A DNA stretch of 64,000 bases from Cohnella cholangitidis (GTDB lineage: Bacteria > Bacillota > Bacilli > Paenibacillales > Paenibacillaceae): NCBI RefSeq assembly GCF_014107495.1, contig NZ_CP041969.1, positions 6,249,501 through 6,313,500 on the forward strand. The letters are read 5' to 3'. Shown one piece after another: positions 54,671-63,451 of this stretch. Positions within the stretch are counted from its first letter, which is position 1; each line of letters begins with the position of its first letter. The position numbers were made by a program, and so were the translations under genes. The notes beneath the pieces were generated by a model. That model was not told where the DNA came from and ran no database searches. It saw nothing but the letters and a program-made list of their open reading frames with translations.

Positions 54671-55747
54671 TTGAAATTCATCGCCTATTATTTGCCCCAA
54701 TTCCATCGAGTTCCGGAAAACGACGAATGGTGGGAAGACGGTTTTACGGAGTGGACTTTCACACGTCGAGCGAAACCGTTGTTTTCGGAGCATTATCAGC
54801 CAAGGGAACCTTACCGGAACCGGTATTATGATTTAATGGATCCTTCCGCGAGGCAGAAGCAAGCAGATCTCGCACGGAAATACGGGATTTACGGTTTTTG
54901 TTACTATCATTATTGGTTTCAAGGAAAGAGGTTGTTGGAAAAACCGTTCAATGAAGTGTTAAGATCGGGTCAACCGGATTTCCCTTTTTGCTTAAGCTGG
55001 GCAAACCACAATTGGGTAAAGTGGAACGGAGTAGGGGAATCCACGAAAGATCGGCTTCTTCTTCACCAAGATTACGGGGATGAGAGCGACTGGAAGCAGC
55101 ATTTCGACTATTTGCTCGGTTGTTTCCAGGATCCTAGATACATTCGTTATCAAGGAAAGCCGATATTTGTCATTTATAACGCTGCAGGCATTCCGAATTG
55201 TACGGAGAGATTAGCATACTGGCAGCGATTGGCCCAAGAAAACGGTTTGAAGGGAATCTATTTTATCGAGACGATAAACGCCTTTCGCGATGCGGACGTT
55301 CCAGGATTCGAAGCAACGATCATCTTCGAACCTAACTATACGATGCGGCTCGATCTAGGTCCTCTTAAACGTTACAAAAGGATTAAGAACCCTAACGCGG
55401 CAACTCGACGCGCTCTTAAGCTGTATGATTACGATGAGGTTTGGCGGCGAATCTTAGAACGCAATGTCTCTCGCAAAGGAAAAGAAATTATCTTCGGAGC
55501 TTTTAACGACTGGGACAACACCCCGAGAAGGGGATTTAACGGATCTATGCTTAAAGGCGCTTCGCCGGAGAAGTTCGGAGCTTACTTATCCGCCGGCATC
55601 AAGAAAGCTAAAGAAAACTATCACTCGGAATTCATGTTCTTCAATGCTTGGAACGAATGGGGTGAAGGCGCCTACCTCGAACCCGACAAAAAATACGGCC
55701 GCCGGTATTTGGAGGAATTAAAGAAAGCGGTTGATGATAATACCTAA
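54671..55747 (+). CDS. WbsX-like (GH99-like domain) polysaccharide biosynthesis protein
   Basis: 358 residues. AYYLPQFHRVPENDEWWEDGFTEW is the hallmark start of WbsX/Glyco_hydro_99-like proteins, followed by YGIYGFCYYHYWFQGKRLLE, FCLSWANHNW and the end FFNAWNEWGEGAYLEPD. Members occur in O-antigen and exopolysaccharide clusters; the enzyme activity is not settled. TTG at 54671. It stands alone here, divergent from the ger operon. Confidence 0.88.
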   Translation: MKFIAYYLPQFHRVPENDEWWEDGFTEWTFTRRAKPLFSEHYQPREPYRNRYYDLMDPSARQKQADLARKYGIYGFCYYHYWFQGKRLLEKPFNEVLRSGQPDFPFCLSWANHNWVKWNGVGESTKDRLLLHQDYGDESDWKQHFDYLLGCFQDPRYIRYQGKPIFVIYNAAGIPNCTERLAYWQRLAQENGLKGIYFIETINAFRDADVPGFEATIIFEPNYTMRLDLGPLKRYKRIKNPNAATRRALKLYDYDEVWRRILERNVSRKGKEIIFGAFNDWDNTPRRGFNGSMLKGASPEKFGAYLSAGIKKAKENYHSEFMFFNAWNEWGEGAYLEPDKKYGRRYLEELKKAVDDNT

Positions 55748-55979
55748 AAAGAAAATTTTACCAAATTTAAAAATGTAGCAATCATAAAATGATCGTGATG
55801 ATGTATATAAGATCAGCAAAACAGTAATAATCATTAATATGGTTAATTAATGACGACATATGAAGTTATTGCAAAACGAATTCGTTAGCAAATATCGATA
55901 TACGAATAACAAGTAATTAATAACGTTTGAAGCATTCGCAAACAATTACACAGTAAATTCGAAGCTATGAATATTAAAC

Positions 55980-56020
55980 AACCAGAACTCAACGATAACA
56001 ATGATCGATGAGTTCTGGTT
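55980..56020. repeat. Long imperfect hairpin
   Basis: AACCAGAACTCA / TGAGTTCTGGTT are perfect 12-nt arms; the pairing extends inward through CGAT/ATCG past one A-A mismatch, leaving a 7-nt loop. No T-run follows. It could be a distal terminator of the WbsX gene, a small RNA fold or a transposon remnant. Confidence 0.5.
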
Positions 56021-56216
56021 AGAAGATTGAGTTGTATTAGACAATAGATAAACACAATACATACATGACGTAATATAGTAAGCGATTGGTACAATAGCCG
56101 TACAGTATAGTAACTGTATATGCTCACTTAAATCTTCGGATTACTTTTTCACAAAACCCGTATTTTGCACATATGTACATACGGAGTCCTTAAACACTAG
56201 TCGAAATTACTGTGTA

Positions 56217-56328
56217 GCGACATGAACATACTACCCTTCGCGACATGAACATACTCGCAAAAGTTTTTGCGACAAGAACATGCTGGCATAAGTAATACTT
56301 CAAGAAAGTTTTGCGACAAGAACATAGT
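56217..56328 (+). repeat. Four TnsB-type binding sites at the transposon end
   Basis: 16-bp direct repeats: GCGACATGAACATACT at 56217-56232 and 56240-56255 (identical), GCGACAAGAACATGCT at 56269-56284, GCGACAAGAACATAGT at 56313-56328. Same orientation, start-to-start spacing 23, 29 and 44 bp, widening inward. This is the usual design of a Tn7-family end. Confidence 0.85.
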
Positions 56329-56480
56329 GTCATATAGCTACAATCATTTGTTGTGGAGAATGACTGATTAATTATTTCTAAAGTTCCAACTTAACTACAT
56401 AGTAAGTTATTAGTACAGATAAGGATGATTACTGTTACTTTGAGTCCTTAATCTCAATCATAAATAAAACAAGACACCCC

Positions 56481-57926
56481 CTACTCTTTATCGTTCTTCA
56501 GATTCTTATATGGACAATGACATTGTTTATGTTTTGACTTAATGTTCTCCCAAACGTGTACTTCAGTTCGATTTTTTTTATTTCTAATCATAACGAAAGG
56601 TAATGGTTCATCCACAAATGGAGAATAGTAATAATAGTACACTTTACCGTCTATCATATATTTCTTTTTAGCGGCAAATTCTAACCAATTATAAAAGTGC
56701 TTTAAAAGTATATGGTAGAATAAATGATTAATTGCCCACTTAGTTCGTTCAATGTCTAATACATTCTCTTTCTTGTTTTTGTAGATTCTTACTCCCCTAA
56801 AGTACTCCTGATGTGCCGCTGATAAAAGCCCCGTGTGGTTCTTCCTGTAAGTTTTATAATGTGGTTTAATAACATCTGAATGTTTCATTAGACCTTCAAT
56901 ACAAACTCTCCAGTTCAAATATGCATATGCGTAAGGACAAGTCTCTTTTTCTTTGAAGATTTTCTTCAAGCAACGTATATGATCTTTCAAAACAGTCCTC
57001 CGAAGTCTTGCTGCCAAAGAACTATAAGTTTTTTCTGTTTGCTCATAAATCTCTTCATCAATACGCTCATTAAAGAACATACTCCCCCAATAATCATTTT
57101 TCTTTATCGATTTCTCGTAGTTTTTTTGCGTCTTCCCTGCAATAAGTTTATTTGAGTAATAGACTGTTTGCTTGCAATTGCTGTCATCCATAAATGTTGT
57201 ATCTACTTGACTTAAGCAAATATTTAATAAGTCATTTTGTACTTCTAATACATTTGGTTGTATAAAGATAACATTTTTCAGTAAATCAATCTCATTTTCA
57301 TTTAATTTAAGCAAACGCAAAATAGCCGGCGAAACAATTTCCGGCTTGTGTGTAACCCATTTTTTTAGCATACTTTTGGTATTTTTAACGAATTCATAAC
57401 CGCACTTACAACGATATAAACATATGTCATCATTGATTGAATAAAGTATTCGTTTGTAGCATTTTGGACAGCCTTTGTACAACTTGGCATGCGGGTGAAA
57501 GGGGCAATTATTAATCACATTTAATTGGTGAAATATACTATGGTATCCCTTATGAAGACATATTTTACAATAAGTCAATTCTTCTCTAAATAAGTTTTTT
57601 TGGGGTAATCGTTCTTTGAGGAGTTTTATATTTTGCTGAGAGATTTCTTTTACTGGTTTCAATAATATTTGATTTATTTTATCGGTACATATCCGATCCA
57701 TATTTTCTAAATTTGTATTAATCTTGGTCAATGATAAATGCTTTAATGCATTTAATTCATCAGTTCCAAATGTAGTTAAGAAATCTTTGCTAAAAATAGA
57801 ATTTGCATATTTATACTTTTCAAAAACACTCCAAGGTGATTCGTAGTTTTTTATCCAATCAGGATTCCAAGTGTAATGAGTGTTTTTATTTGTTTTATCC
57901 GGTAAAAGAATAATTTTTGAATTCAA
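56481..57926 (-). CDS. TnsD/TniQ-family target-selection protein
   Basis: 481 residues. Zinc-finger Cys/His pairs are seen at YCKICLHKGYH, NNCPFHPHAKLYKGCPKC and CLYRCKCGYEF (~120-180), the layout of the TniQ N-terminal region; the long C-terminal half is Lys/Tyr-rich and has the size of the DNA-recognition part of TnsD (508 residues in Tn7). It overlaps tnsC by 4 nt. Its target site is unknown; no glmS, comM, guaC, tRNA or other classical attachment gene adjoins the visible end. Markedly A+T-rich. Confidence 0.8.
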   Translation of the reverse strand: MNSKIILLPDKTNKNTHYTWNPDWIKNYESPWSVFEKYKYANSIFSKDFLTTFGTDELNALKHLSLTKINTNLENMDRICTDKINQILLKPVKEISQQNIKLLKERLPQKNLFREELTYCKICLHKGYHSIFHQLNVINNCPFHPHAKLYKGCPKCYKRILYSINDDICLYRCKCGYEFVKNTKSMLKKWVTHKPEIVSPAILRLLKLNENEIDLLKNVIFIQPNVLEVQNDLLNICLSQVDTTFMDDSNCKQTVYYSNKLIAGKTQKNYEKSIKKNDYWGSMFFNERIDEEIYEQTEKTYSSLAARLRRTVLKDHIRCLKKIFKEKETCPYAYAYLNWRVCIEGLMKHSDVIKPHYKTYRKNHTGLLSAAHQEYFRGVRIYKNKKENVLDIERTKWAINHLFYHILLKHFYNWLEFAAKKKYMIDGKVYYYYYSPFVDEPLPFVMIRNKKNRTEVHVWENIKSKHKQCHCPYKNLKNDKE

Positions 57927-58935
57927 TCGGTTACCCCCTGATTTACCTCTGATTGAATATACCCGGAATGTTTAATTGCATCTGACCATTGTGTCTTACT
58001 TAAACGTTCAAGATCATGCCCATTTCTTCCGAAACGACGTAAGACATAATCTATTGTAAGAGTAAAATATTGCATTGGAATCTCTGATATCTTAAACAAA
58101 CCTGCTTCATTTCTTGCAGAAGCGAATGACTCAAATAAATCTGTCGCACAATCCTCAAGCCTCATTCCTCTTTCAAAAGCATCCGGGAAAAAGTATCTAG
58201 TAAATGACAACCCAGATCCTACAGGATAGTCTGAATATTGATCGTAACCGGCAAGACATGTTTGTACGTCATCTAAGGTCTTTATTCCAGAAAATTTGTA
58301 ATCATCAATCATAAATCGACCAACGAGCTGCAATTTATTTGCAAGCTGAAATGCGCTTCGCTGATGAATTAGTTCCTTTTGCCCTACCAAAATTGCTGTT
58401 AGAAATATTCCATTACTGTCTAATTCATTGTATATATCCATTAACCAACCATATTGCATTTCAACGAGGCGTTGCGCGTCATCAAGAAAAAAAACTAGCC
58501 TATGTTGCTTCGAAGCATCAACCGTTTCGAGTAAGAATTTTGTGAGTCTATCTCGTTTGTGAGAAGCTTTTCCAGAGGATGGATGAGCATGTTTAATGTC
58601 CCTTAAAATATCTTCGAAAATACTCCCTCGTTTGCATTTTTGTATTGCCGGCATTTAAGACTAAAGATAGGTATATTTTGATTGAAATCACTTGGTAACA
58701 CATGCATTAAAAAATTTATTGCACGTGTCTTTCCTAGCCTTGGTCGTCCATATACAATTCCACCAGGAACTCTATTGTCTATCCATCTCGATAAAGTTTC
58801 TCTAAGAGATTCTATTTGATTTGTCTGTAATAGATAACGGCCGGTTTCAATTGGATGTGATTGAGGAGGTAATAGTGGTCTATGTTGAAACTCTTGTAAG
58901 TACGGTGTGGACGAAGTTTCTGCATTTATTAGCAA
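57923..58935 (-). pseudogene. TnsC-like AAA+ ATPase, one-base frameshift
   Basis: The N-terminal frame carries Walker A GRPRLGKTRAINFL and ends wrongly after NANEGVF. The adjacent frame continues with FEDILRDIKHAHPSSGK and contains Walker B HRLVFFLDDAQRL, LTAILVGQKEL (sensor 1 region) and the C-terminal part, together ~338 residues. One T missing from the TTTT run near 58617 restores GVFFEDIL. TTG at 58935 is favoured because TAGGAGGGAGGAG, which includes the tnsB stop, lies directly upstream. TnsC links target selector and transposase. If the mutation is real, the element cannot transpose by itself. Confidence 0.82.
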
Positions 58936-58948
58936 TTGCTCCTCCCTC

Positions 58949-60904
58949 CTAGAAGGTAATGGTTTTAAAGTTTTTCTCAACTCTTTTTATTGGATTATTA
59001 CCTCTAGAAATATCAACGATATTTGACGGTTTATTTGATTGATCTTCATTTGCAGTTAGTTTACTTTCATCTGCATTCTTATCATTTATTTTTTCATGCT
59101 TTTTCTTTTTCCGCTGCTGTTCAACTAAACGATTTCTGCTTTGCTTATTAGTTAAAGCTTGTTCTTCCAAATATCGATGATAACAATCTATTGGATCATC
59201 TTCTGACGTGAAAAATAGCAATTTCCTAGCTTTTAATTTATTTATTTGTAAACGTGTCTGTAGTGAATGTGGAGTTATACCCCACTTCCCGACAGCAGTT
59301 AATGATCCAAATTCACTTCCATCCGGTAAATAAGCTTGTAGCACCCTCAAATCATCAATGTTAATGATCAAATCCATTGTTACCCCTATAAGTTCTGAAC
59401 TTCTTGATAAGATATCATTTCTGTAGTCTACACCTTCATAATGGATAAATGGACGTCTGCCTTCTTTAATATTTCCATTGACCTTACGTTTAGCTTTTGC
59501 AGATAGAAAAATGGCGTCCCCTCTTTTTTCTTCAGGCATTATGCGTGGTATTAATCCTCTTTCAATTCTTTGTTCAAGAATTTCAAGTGGCGTAAAATTA
59601 TTTAATCCTTCATTTGGAGTCCCATTATAGTCAGAAATAAGTACATCAGTTAATTCTTCAAGATGTTCAAATGAAATCGAATATTTAACAGCATTAATTT
59701 CTGGGTTGTTTCTTCTTGGATCCTTTGGGTTGTTACCAGTTGTATTTATCATTCGATGATAGCCACTTTCTTCAAGAACCCCAAAGAATCTTTCTATATA
59801 TCCTCTTCGTACAGGCACTGCAACTGGGCCGGCGTTAGTTGAGCATCCTACTACATAATCTAAACGATCCGTTACTAGGGCTGATAAATTTGATTTGCCA
59901 TTATCATAAAGTAACTCATCCCAAAGTCCCCATTGCATATCAGGAAAACATTCGCTAGGAAAGCCTCCTCGTTCTTTATGACTTAATCCCGGAATTGTTA
60001 GTTCTTTTTTGGTCTTCGGAATTACACAATTTTTAATGCATTGCATTACATCAGGTGCGGTATATTCGATATTAGCACTTAAATAATAGCCAACGATTGC
60101 TCTTGTTGCGACATCCAAAATTACTAACAACCAAAGTCGTTCCAGGACTTTGGTTATTTCATCACCATCTGGCGTCTTAAAAGTTATTGAGAAGATACCA
60201 TCTATTCTATGTCCATCAAACTGTACTCTTTCAAGTGGGCGAAGAATTGATAAATTGTGTTCATTATTTATTCCAGTTGTATTGGCTATTTTTGACGCTG
60301 CTTCCCCACTACGTTTAGCAGCAAGAGCAAAATTCTGATTATCAAGTTCCTTTAAGTAGCGCTCTAAAGAACGTTTTGCTAATGTTTGTGTTGTAAATGG
60401 GTACATATGCTCCTTCAAGCCAATTGCCTTACACTTTTCAATAAACTTCTTGTGAATATATTTAGCTTTCATTTTGGGATCAGTTAATTTTCTTCTGTTA
60501 TTTTGAAAATAATACGCCTCAATTTCTTCTTTAAGTATAGGATAAGTTTTAAGTAGATCGGAAAACATGCCCGAATAATTAGAACTGTTTCCACGATCAA
60601 GTCTTTTATATTGAATCAGCTTTTTTTGCGGAATAAGGCCACGATATCCATAAACCTCACCATTCGCATTTTGCATTAAGCAACGTCTAATGAGTCTACG
60701 TAATGTATTGAAATCAATTCCTACTTCTTGTCGAATTGTTTTTATAGGGTGTTCGCTAAAGTACATATCAATTGCTTTTTTTCTCTTTAGATAAACTTCT
60801 TTTTCATCAGGAGTTAAATTATCTATTAGTACATTTGGCCAAGATTTTATATCCAATGCCTCTTTTGAATAAGAATGATCTTCAGTTATTCTTCGTTTGG
60901 GCAT
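58949..60904 (-). CDS. TnsB-like DDE transposase
   Basis: About 651 residues. N-terminal helix-turn-helix regions that bind the end repeats are followed by the rve/RNase H core with Asp in RVQFDGHRIDG, WLLVILDVATRAIVGYYLS, the second Asp in LLYDNGKSN, and Glu in RGYIERFFGVLEE; then the Mu-type beta-barrel region (FIHYEGVDYRND) and a Lys-rich tail that is expected to contact TnsC. ATG at 60904 has GGAGGTGTGG upstream and overlaps the end of tnsA by 23 nt. It cuts and joins the 3' ends of the element. Confidence 0.9.
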   Translation of the reverse strand: MPKRRITEDHSYSKEALDIKSWPNVLIDNLTPDEKEVYLKRKKAIDMYFSEHPIKTIRQEVGIDFNTLRRLIRRCLMQNANGEVYGYRGLIPQKKLIQYKRLDRGNSSNYSGMFSDLLKTYPILKEEIEAYYFQNNRRKLTDPKMKAKYIHKKFIEKCKAIGLKEHMYPFTTQTLAKRSLERYLKELDNQNFALAAKRSGEAASKIANTTGINNEHNLSILRPLERVQFDGHRIDGIFSITFKTPDGDEITKVLERLWLLVILDVATRAIVGYYLSANIEYTAPDVMQCIKNCVIPKTKKELTIPGLSHKERGGFPSECFPDMQWGLWDELLYDNGKSNLSALVTDRLDYVVGCSTNAGPVAVPVRRGYIERFFGVLEESGYHRMINTTGNNPKDPRRNNPEINAVKYSISFEHLEELTDVLISDYNGTPNEGLNNFTPLEILEQRIERGLIPRIMPEEKRGDAIFLSAKAKRKVNGNIKEGRRPFIHYEGVDYRNDILSRSSELIGVTMDLIINIDDLRVLQAYLPDGSEFGSLTAVGKWGITPHSLQTRLQINKLKARKLLFFTSEDDPIDCYHRYLEEQALTNKQSRNRLVEQQRKKKKHEKINDKNADESKLTANEDQSNKPSNIVDISRGNNPIKRVEKNFKTITF

Positions 60905-61556
60905 TTCTCCACACCTCCAAAGAAGGTCCAATTACACATGAATCAATATTTGCATTGAAATATCCCAAGTAAATGAGGATACAAATCGATTCACGGATTC
61001 TTTGAGGACTTAGGCTATACAATGTACTTTCAATGTCCCGAAGACTCATCTTTTTATCCTCTATACAATTCATGATTCGATGTTTATCCATCTCTATAGG
61101 CGCAATACGATTCCGAGTATACGAAATGATTTGTTTTAAATTCGATAGGTACAATGAGTTGCTTCGAATAGTCGCATCCGTTTTGATTTGATATTTTTTA
61201 TTGTTTGAGCGGCACCATTCTTCTTGTGCACTCGTCTGTCGAATAGTTCTTTCATATTTAGGATTGCCAGGTTGAAGTTCTGATTGATATTTTACTTCAA
61301 CGAACAACTCAGTCCCATCGGTGAAAAGGATCCACATATCAAAAATCGAATCAACAACCTCTCCATTCATTGAGTGGCGTATTTTTAATGGCTGCTCACA
61401 AAATGACTTCACTTTAGGGTTAGTTTCAACATGTACCCAATGGTCATACTCTAGGTCACTATAGAATTGGACTTTTCTATTAATTTTCGAGCTTAAACCG
61501 GTCCAATAATTACTTCCATACTTCATATTTCGTCCAATAGTTATCGGTGTATACAT
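60882..61556 (-). CDS. TnsA-like endonuclease
   Basis: 224 residues. The restriction-type nuclease core has Glu in SDLEYDHW, Asp in DSIFDMWILFTDG and the VEVKY strand (Lys); the C-terminal part is a winged-helix-like TnsA_C region (MSLRDIESTLYSLSPQRIRE). TnsA cuts the 5' ends, so transposition with an intact element would be cut-and-paste. ATG at 61556 follows GAGGTGATG. First gene of the tns operon. Confidence 0.85.
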   Translation of the reverse strand: MYTPITIGRNMKYGSNYWTGLSSKINRKVQFYSDLEYDHWVHVETNPKVKSFCEQPLKIRHSMNGEVVDSIFDMWILFTDGTELFVEVKYQSELQPGNPKYERTIRQTSAQEEWCRSNNKKYQIKTDATIRSNSLYLSNLKQIISYTRNRIAPIEMDKHRIMNCIEDKKMSLRDIESTLYSLSPQRIRESICILIYLGYFNANIDSCVIGPSLEVWRNAQTKNN

Positions 61557-61664
61557 GGTCCATCACCTCAAATAGCCTTTCATTTTTTTACGATAGATCG
61601 GTATTTTAATTAAATCAATACATTCGACAAAGCTTCCTAGTATATCTGTTAATGCGATTAAAAA

Positions 61665-61695
61665 CACAAAAAAACGCCATTATTGGCGGCCTAAG
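61665..61695 (-). terminator. Terminator of the XRE regulator gene
   Basis: On the minus strand CGCC-AATAAT-GGCG is followed by seven T (GTTTTTTTG). It lies directly after the stop of the gene at 61706 and separates it from tnsA. Confidence 0.75.
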
Positions 61696-61705
61696 CAAGT
61701 TGATA

Positions 61706-62047
61706 TTAGTTATCGAACACTTCTTTATGGATATTTATCATTCTCTGTATCTCACGCTTGTTTTGAAGCATTAGTTTTGAAATATAAGTGTTAATGAGTT
61801 GCGCCTTCTCAACGTCAGGACTATCAACACTAATATCCCCGAAGTAAAAAAACTCTGGCAATTTCATTTCCAACGCAACAATGATTTTTTCAAGAGTATC
61901 TAAGGAAATGTTCCGTTCTCCCCGTTCGACTCCACCAATATATGTACTTTGAAGTTGGGCCCGTTCTCCAAGTTGTTCTTGTGTTATCCCACGTTCTTTT
62001 CTTATTTGCCGGATTCTTGCTCCAACTAGATTGGATAGTTCCGCCAT
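61706..62047 (-). CDS. XRE-family regulator (controller-protein-like)
   Basis: 113 residues. The HTH_3 domain (~8-65) reads RIRQIRKERGITQEQLGERA, then YIGGVERGERNISLDTLEKI, the form seen in controller proteins of restriction systems and in SinR-like repressors. The C-terminal ~45 residues are helical. It is divergent from the DGQHR gene, with a palindrome in the shared promoter region, so it probably represses that gene. Confidence 0.85.
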   Translation of the reverse strand: MAELSNLVGARIRQIRKERGITQEQLGERAQLQSTYIGGVERGERNISLDTLEKIIVALEMKLPEFFYFGDISVDSPDVEKAQLINTYISKLMLQNKREIQRMINIHKEVFDN

Positions 62048-62118
62048 TCATACCACCACCTGAAATAAGCGTAGGAAAGTATTAATGCGAACGACAGATC
62101 ACCATACTATATATTCCA

Positions 62119-62147
62119 TTGATAAAACCACTTATAAGTTTTATATT
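62119..62147 (+). promoter_or_regulatory. Promoter of the DGQHR gene with internal palindrome
   Basis: TTGATA (62119-62124), 17 nt, TATATT (62142-62147). The spacer contains ACTTATAAGT (62130-62139), a perfect 10-bp palindrome, well placed for a repressor such as the divergent XRE protein. The start codon is 33 nt further on. Confidence 0.65.
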
Positions 62148-62179
62148 TGTGTAATAAACACATCATGGAGTGAACATCA

Positions 62180-63181
62180 ATGGATAGAACTATGCCTCAA
62201 CAGATAGTAATTGAAAACGTAATACAGAGCAAAATGCGAGGAAAAGTAATTTATCAGAGTAGTGTACCTGCAGCAGTAGCACTAAGTCTGACCGTAGTTA
62301 AACCGTTTGATGATGCTTCTGGTAAGGGGTATCAAAGACCAGTTGACCCAAAAAGGTGTCATGATTTTGCCCTCTACCTTTCTAAAGGTGACGATGCACT
62401 TTTCACACCAATTCTTCTTAATGCAAGTGCGAATTGGGAGTTTAATGCCTACGATAAGCAAAGGTTAAACATTGGTAGATTATTTTGCAAAGGAAAAGCA
62501 TCTCTAATGGATGGACAACATCGAGTCGGTGGTATTAAACGATATGTTCAAGAAACCAATGCGGATATCATGGTTCCATTCCTCGCTTTTCACTCGCTTG
62601 ATGAAGACGAGGAAATTCAATTATTTGATACAATTAATACAAAAGCAAAAGGAATCGGCCCTTCGCTAAGTAAATATTTGCGTAGAGATTCCGATGAATT
62701 AAGTTGGATCGCTACTGAGCTATTGGTTCGTAAAGACAGTCCTTTTTATAACATTGGAAGTATTATTGGTAGACGTGTTAAAGGACGTCACATTACTTTG
62801 CAAAACCTGTATCGAACTCTTCACTTTTTGTTCAAAAAGGAAGAAATCACCTTAATGCCTAAAGAGGAAAAATTAAACATTGCCCTCTTTTACTACAATT
62901 CTATAAAAGAAACATTCACCTATGAATGGCTAGATTATAGTGGTCATAGAATAACACACATTGTTTGTCTTGATGCTTTGTCTATTGCGGGTGGATCGAT
63001 TCTAAATGAGTTTTTTTCGATTGAGAATAAAAAAAGTGATTATAACTCAATGACTAGAGCAATATTTCAACTAAAGAAAGTTGATTGGGGATCTAACGGA
63101 CATCTACGGTATTTAAAAGGGTTGTCTGGTTCAAAAACACTGGCAAGTGAGCTTACAAACATTATGCTAAGTAACAAATGA
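62180..63181 (+). CDS. DGQHR-domain protein (DndB-like)
   Basis: 333 residues. The family motif is LMDGQHRVGGI (~110-120), followed by FDTINTKAKGIGPSLSKYL and GRHITLQNLYRTLHFLF, as in DGQHR/DndB proteins. DndB regulates DNA phosphorothioation operons; DGQHR proteins also occur in other defence islands. No dndA/C/D/E is visible, so it may act alone or with genes beyond the window. ATG at 62180 behind TGGAGTG. A+T-rich like the tns genes, and probably transposon cargo. Confidence 0.82.
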   Translation: MDRTMPQQIVIENVIQSKMRGKVIYQSSVPAAVALSLTVVKPFDDASGKGYQRPVDPKRCHDFALYLSKGDDALFTPILLNASANWEFNAYDKQRLNIGRLFCKGKASLMDGQHRVGGIKRYVQETNADIMVPFLAFHSLDEDEEIQLFDTINTKAKGIGPSLSKYLRRDSDELSWIATELLVRKDSPFYNIGSIIGRRVKGRHITLQNLYRTLHFLFKKEEITLMPKEEKLNIALFYYNSIKETFTYEWLDYSGHRITHIVCLDALSIAGGSILNEFFSIENKKSDYNSMTRAIFQLKKVDWGSNGHLRYLKGLSGSKTLASELTNIMLSNK

Positions 63182-63215
63182 AAGAGTTGAATTTCAAATA
63201 GTCACATGAAATATT

Positions 63216-63252
63216 AGCAAAAAGAGCAATCTTATTGATCGCTCTTTTTTAC
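63216..63252 (+). terminator. Terminator after the DGQHR gene
   Basis: AAAAAGAGC pairs with GCTCTTTTTT, with GATC/AATC partly pairing inside; the T-run is six long. The DGQHR gene is thus monocistronic. Confidence 0.75.
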
Positions 63253-63276
63253 TTTGAAGTTAACTTAGTTTTCAAG

Positions 63277-63430
63277 GAAAATAAAGTATTAGACTACAGG
63301 TGTTGACCCTACGCGGTTTTTCGAAATCACAAAACCATCTGACTTCGAAAAAATAAGTAATAGATTGACCCAAATAATAGAAAAAGCGGCAGCCAGAGAT
63401 GTGAAAATAAAGTCCTAGATTACCGCTGTT
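63277..63430. repeat. Three-copy ~20-bp direct repeat array
   Basis: GAAAATAAAGTATTAGACTA (63277-63296) and GAAAATAAAGTCCTAGATTA (63403-63422) match at 17 of 20 positions and both continue to a GTGTT or CTGTT; a third, shorter copy (AAATAAGTAATAGATT, 63351-63366) lies between, followed like the first by GACCC. Spacing ~74 and ~52 bp, same orientation. The motif differs from the TnsB sites at 56217-56328. It resembles a transposon-end array of another element, but that is an inference. Confidence 0.6.
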
Positions 63431-63451
63431 TTATTGAACTTCATTTTCCGT

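Larger units (their letters stand above)
55748..56480. other. A+T-rich gene-free stretch containing the transposon boundary
   Basis: No credible gene. The part up to about 56210 is strongly A+T-rich, with many short palindromes and one long hairpin (55980-56020). From 56211 on it is the end of the Tn7-like element: a TGT start, four TnsB-type sites (56217-56328) and ~150 bp of spacer before the stop of the tnsD-like gene at 56481. The low G+C of 55748-56210 compared with the WbsX gene suggests it may itself be imported or a remnant. Confidence 0.6.

Noticed and set aside
58603..58654. Programmed -1 frameshift in tnsC
   Set aside because: A -1 slip would pair the P-site tRNA badly (TTT to ATT), there is no slippery heptamer or clear downstream structure, and four other genes here show the same one-base loss.
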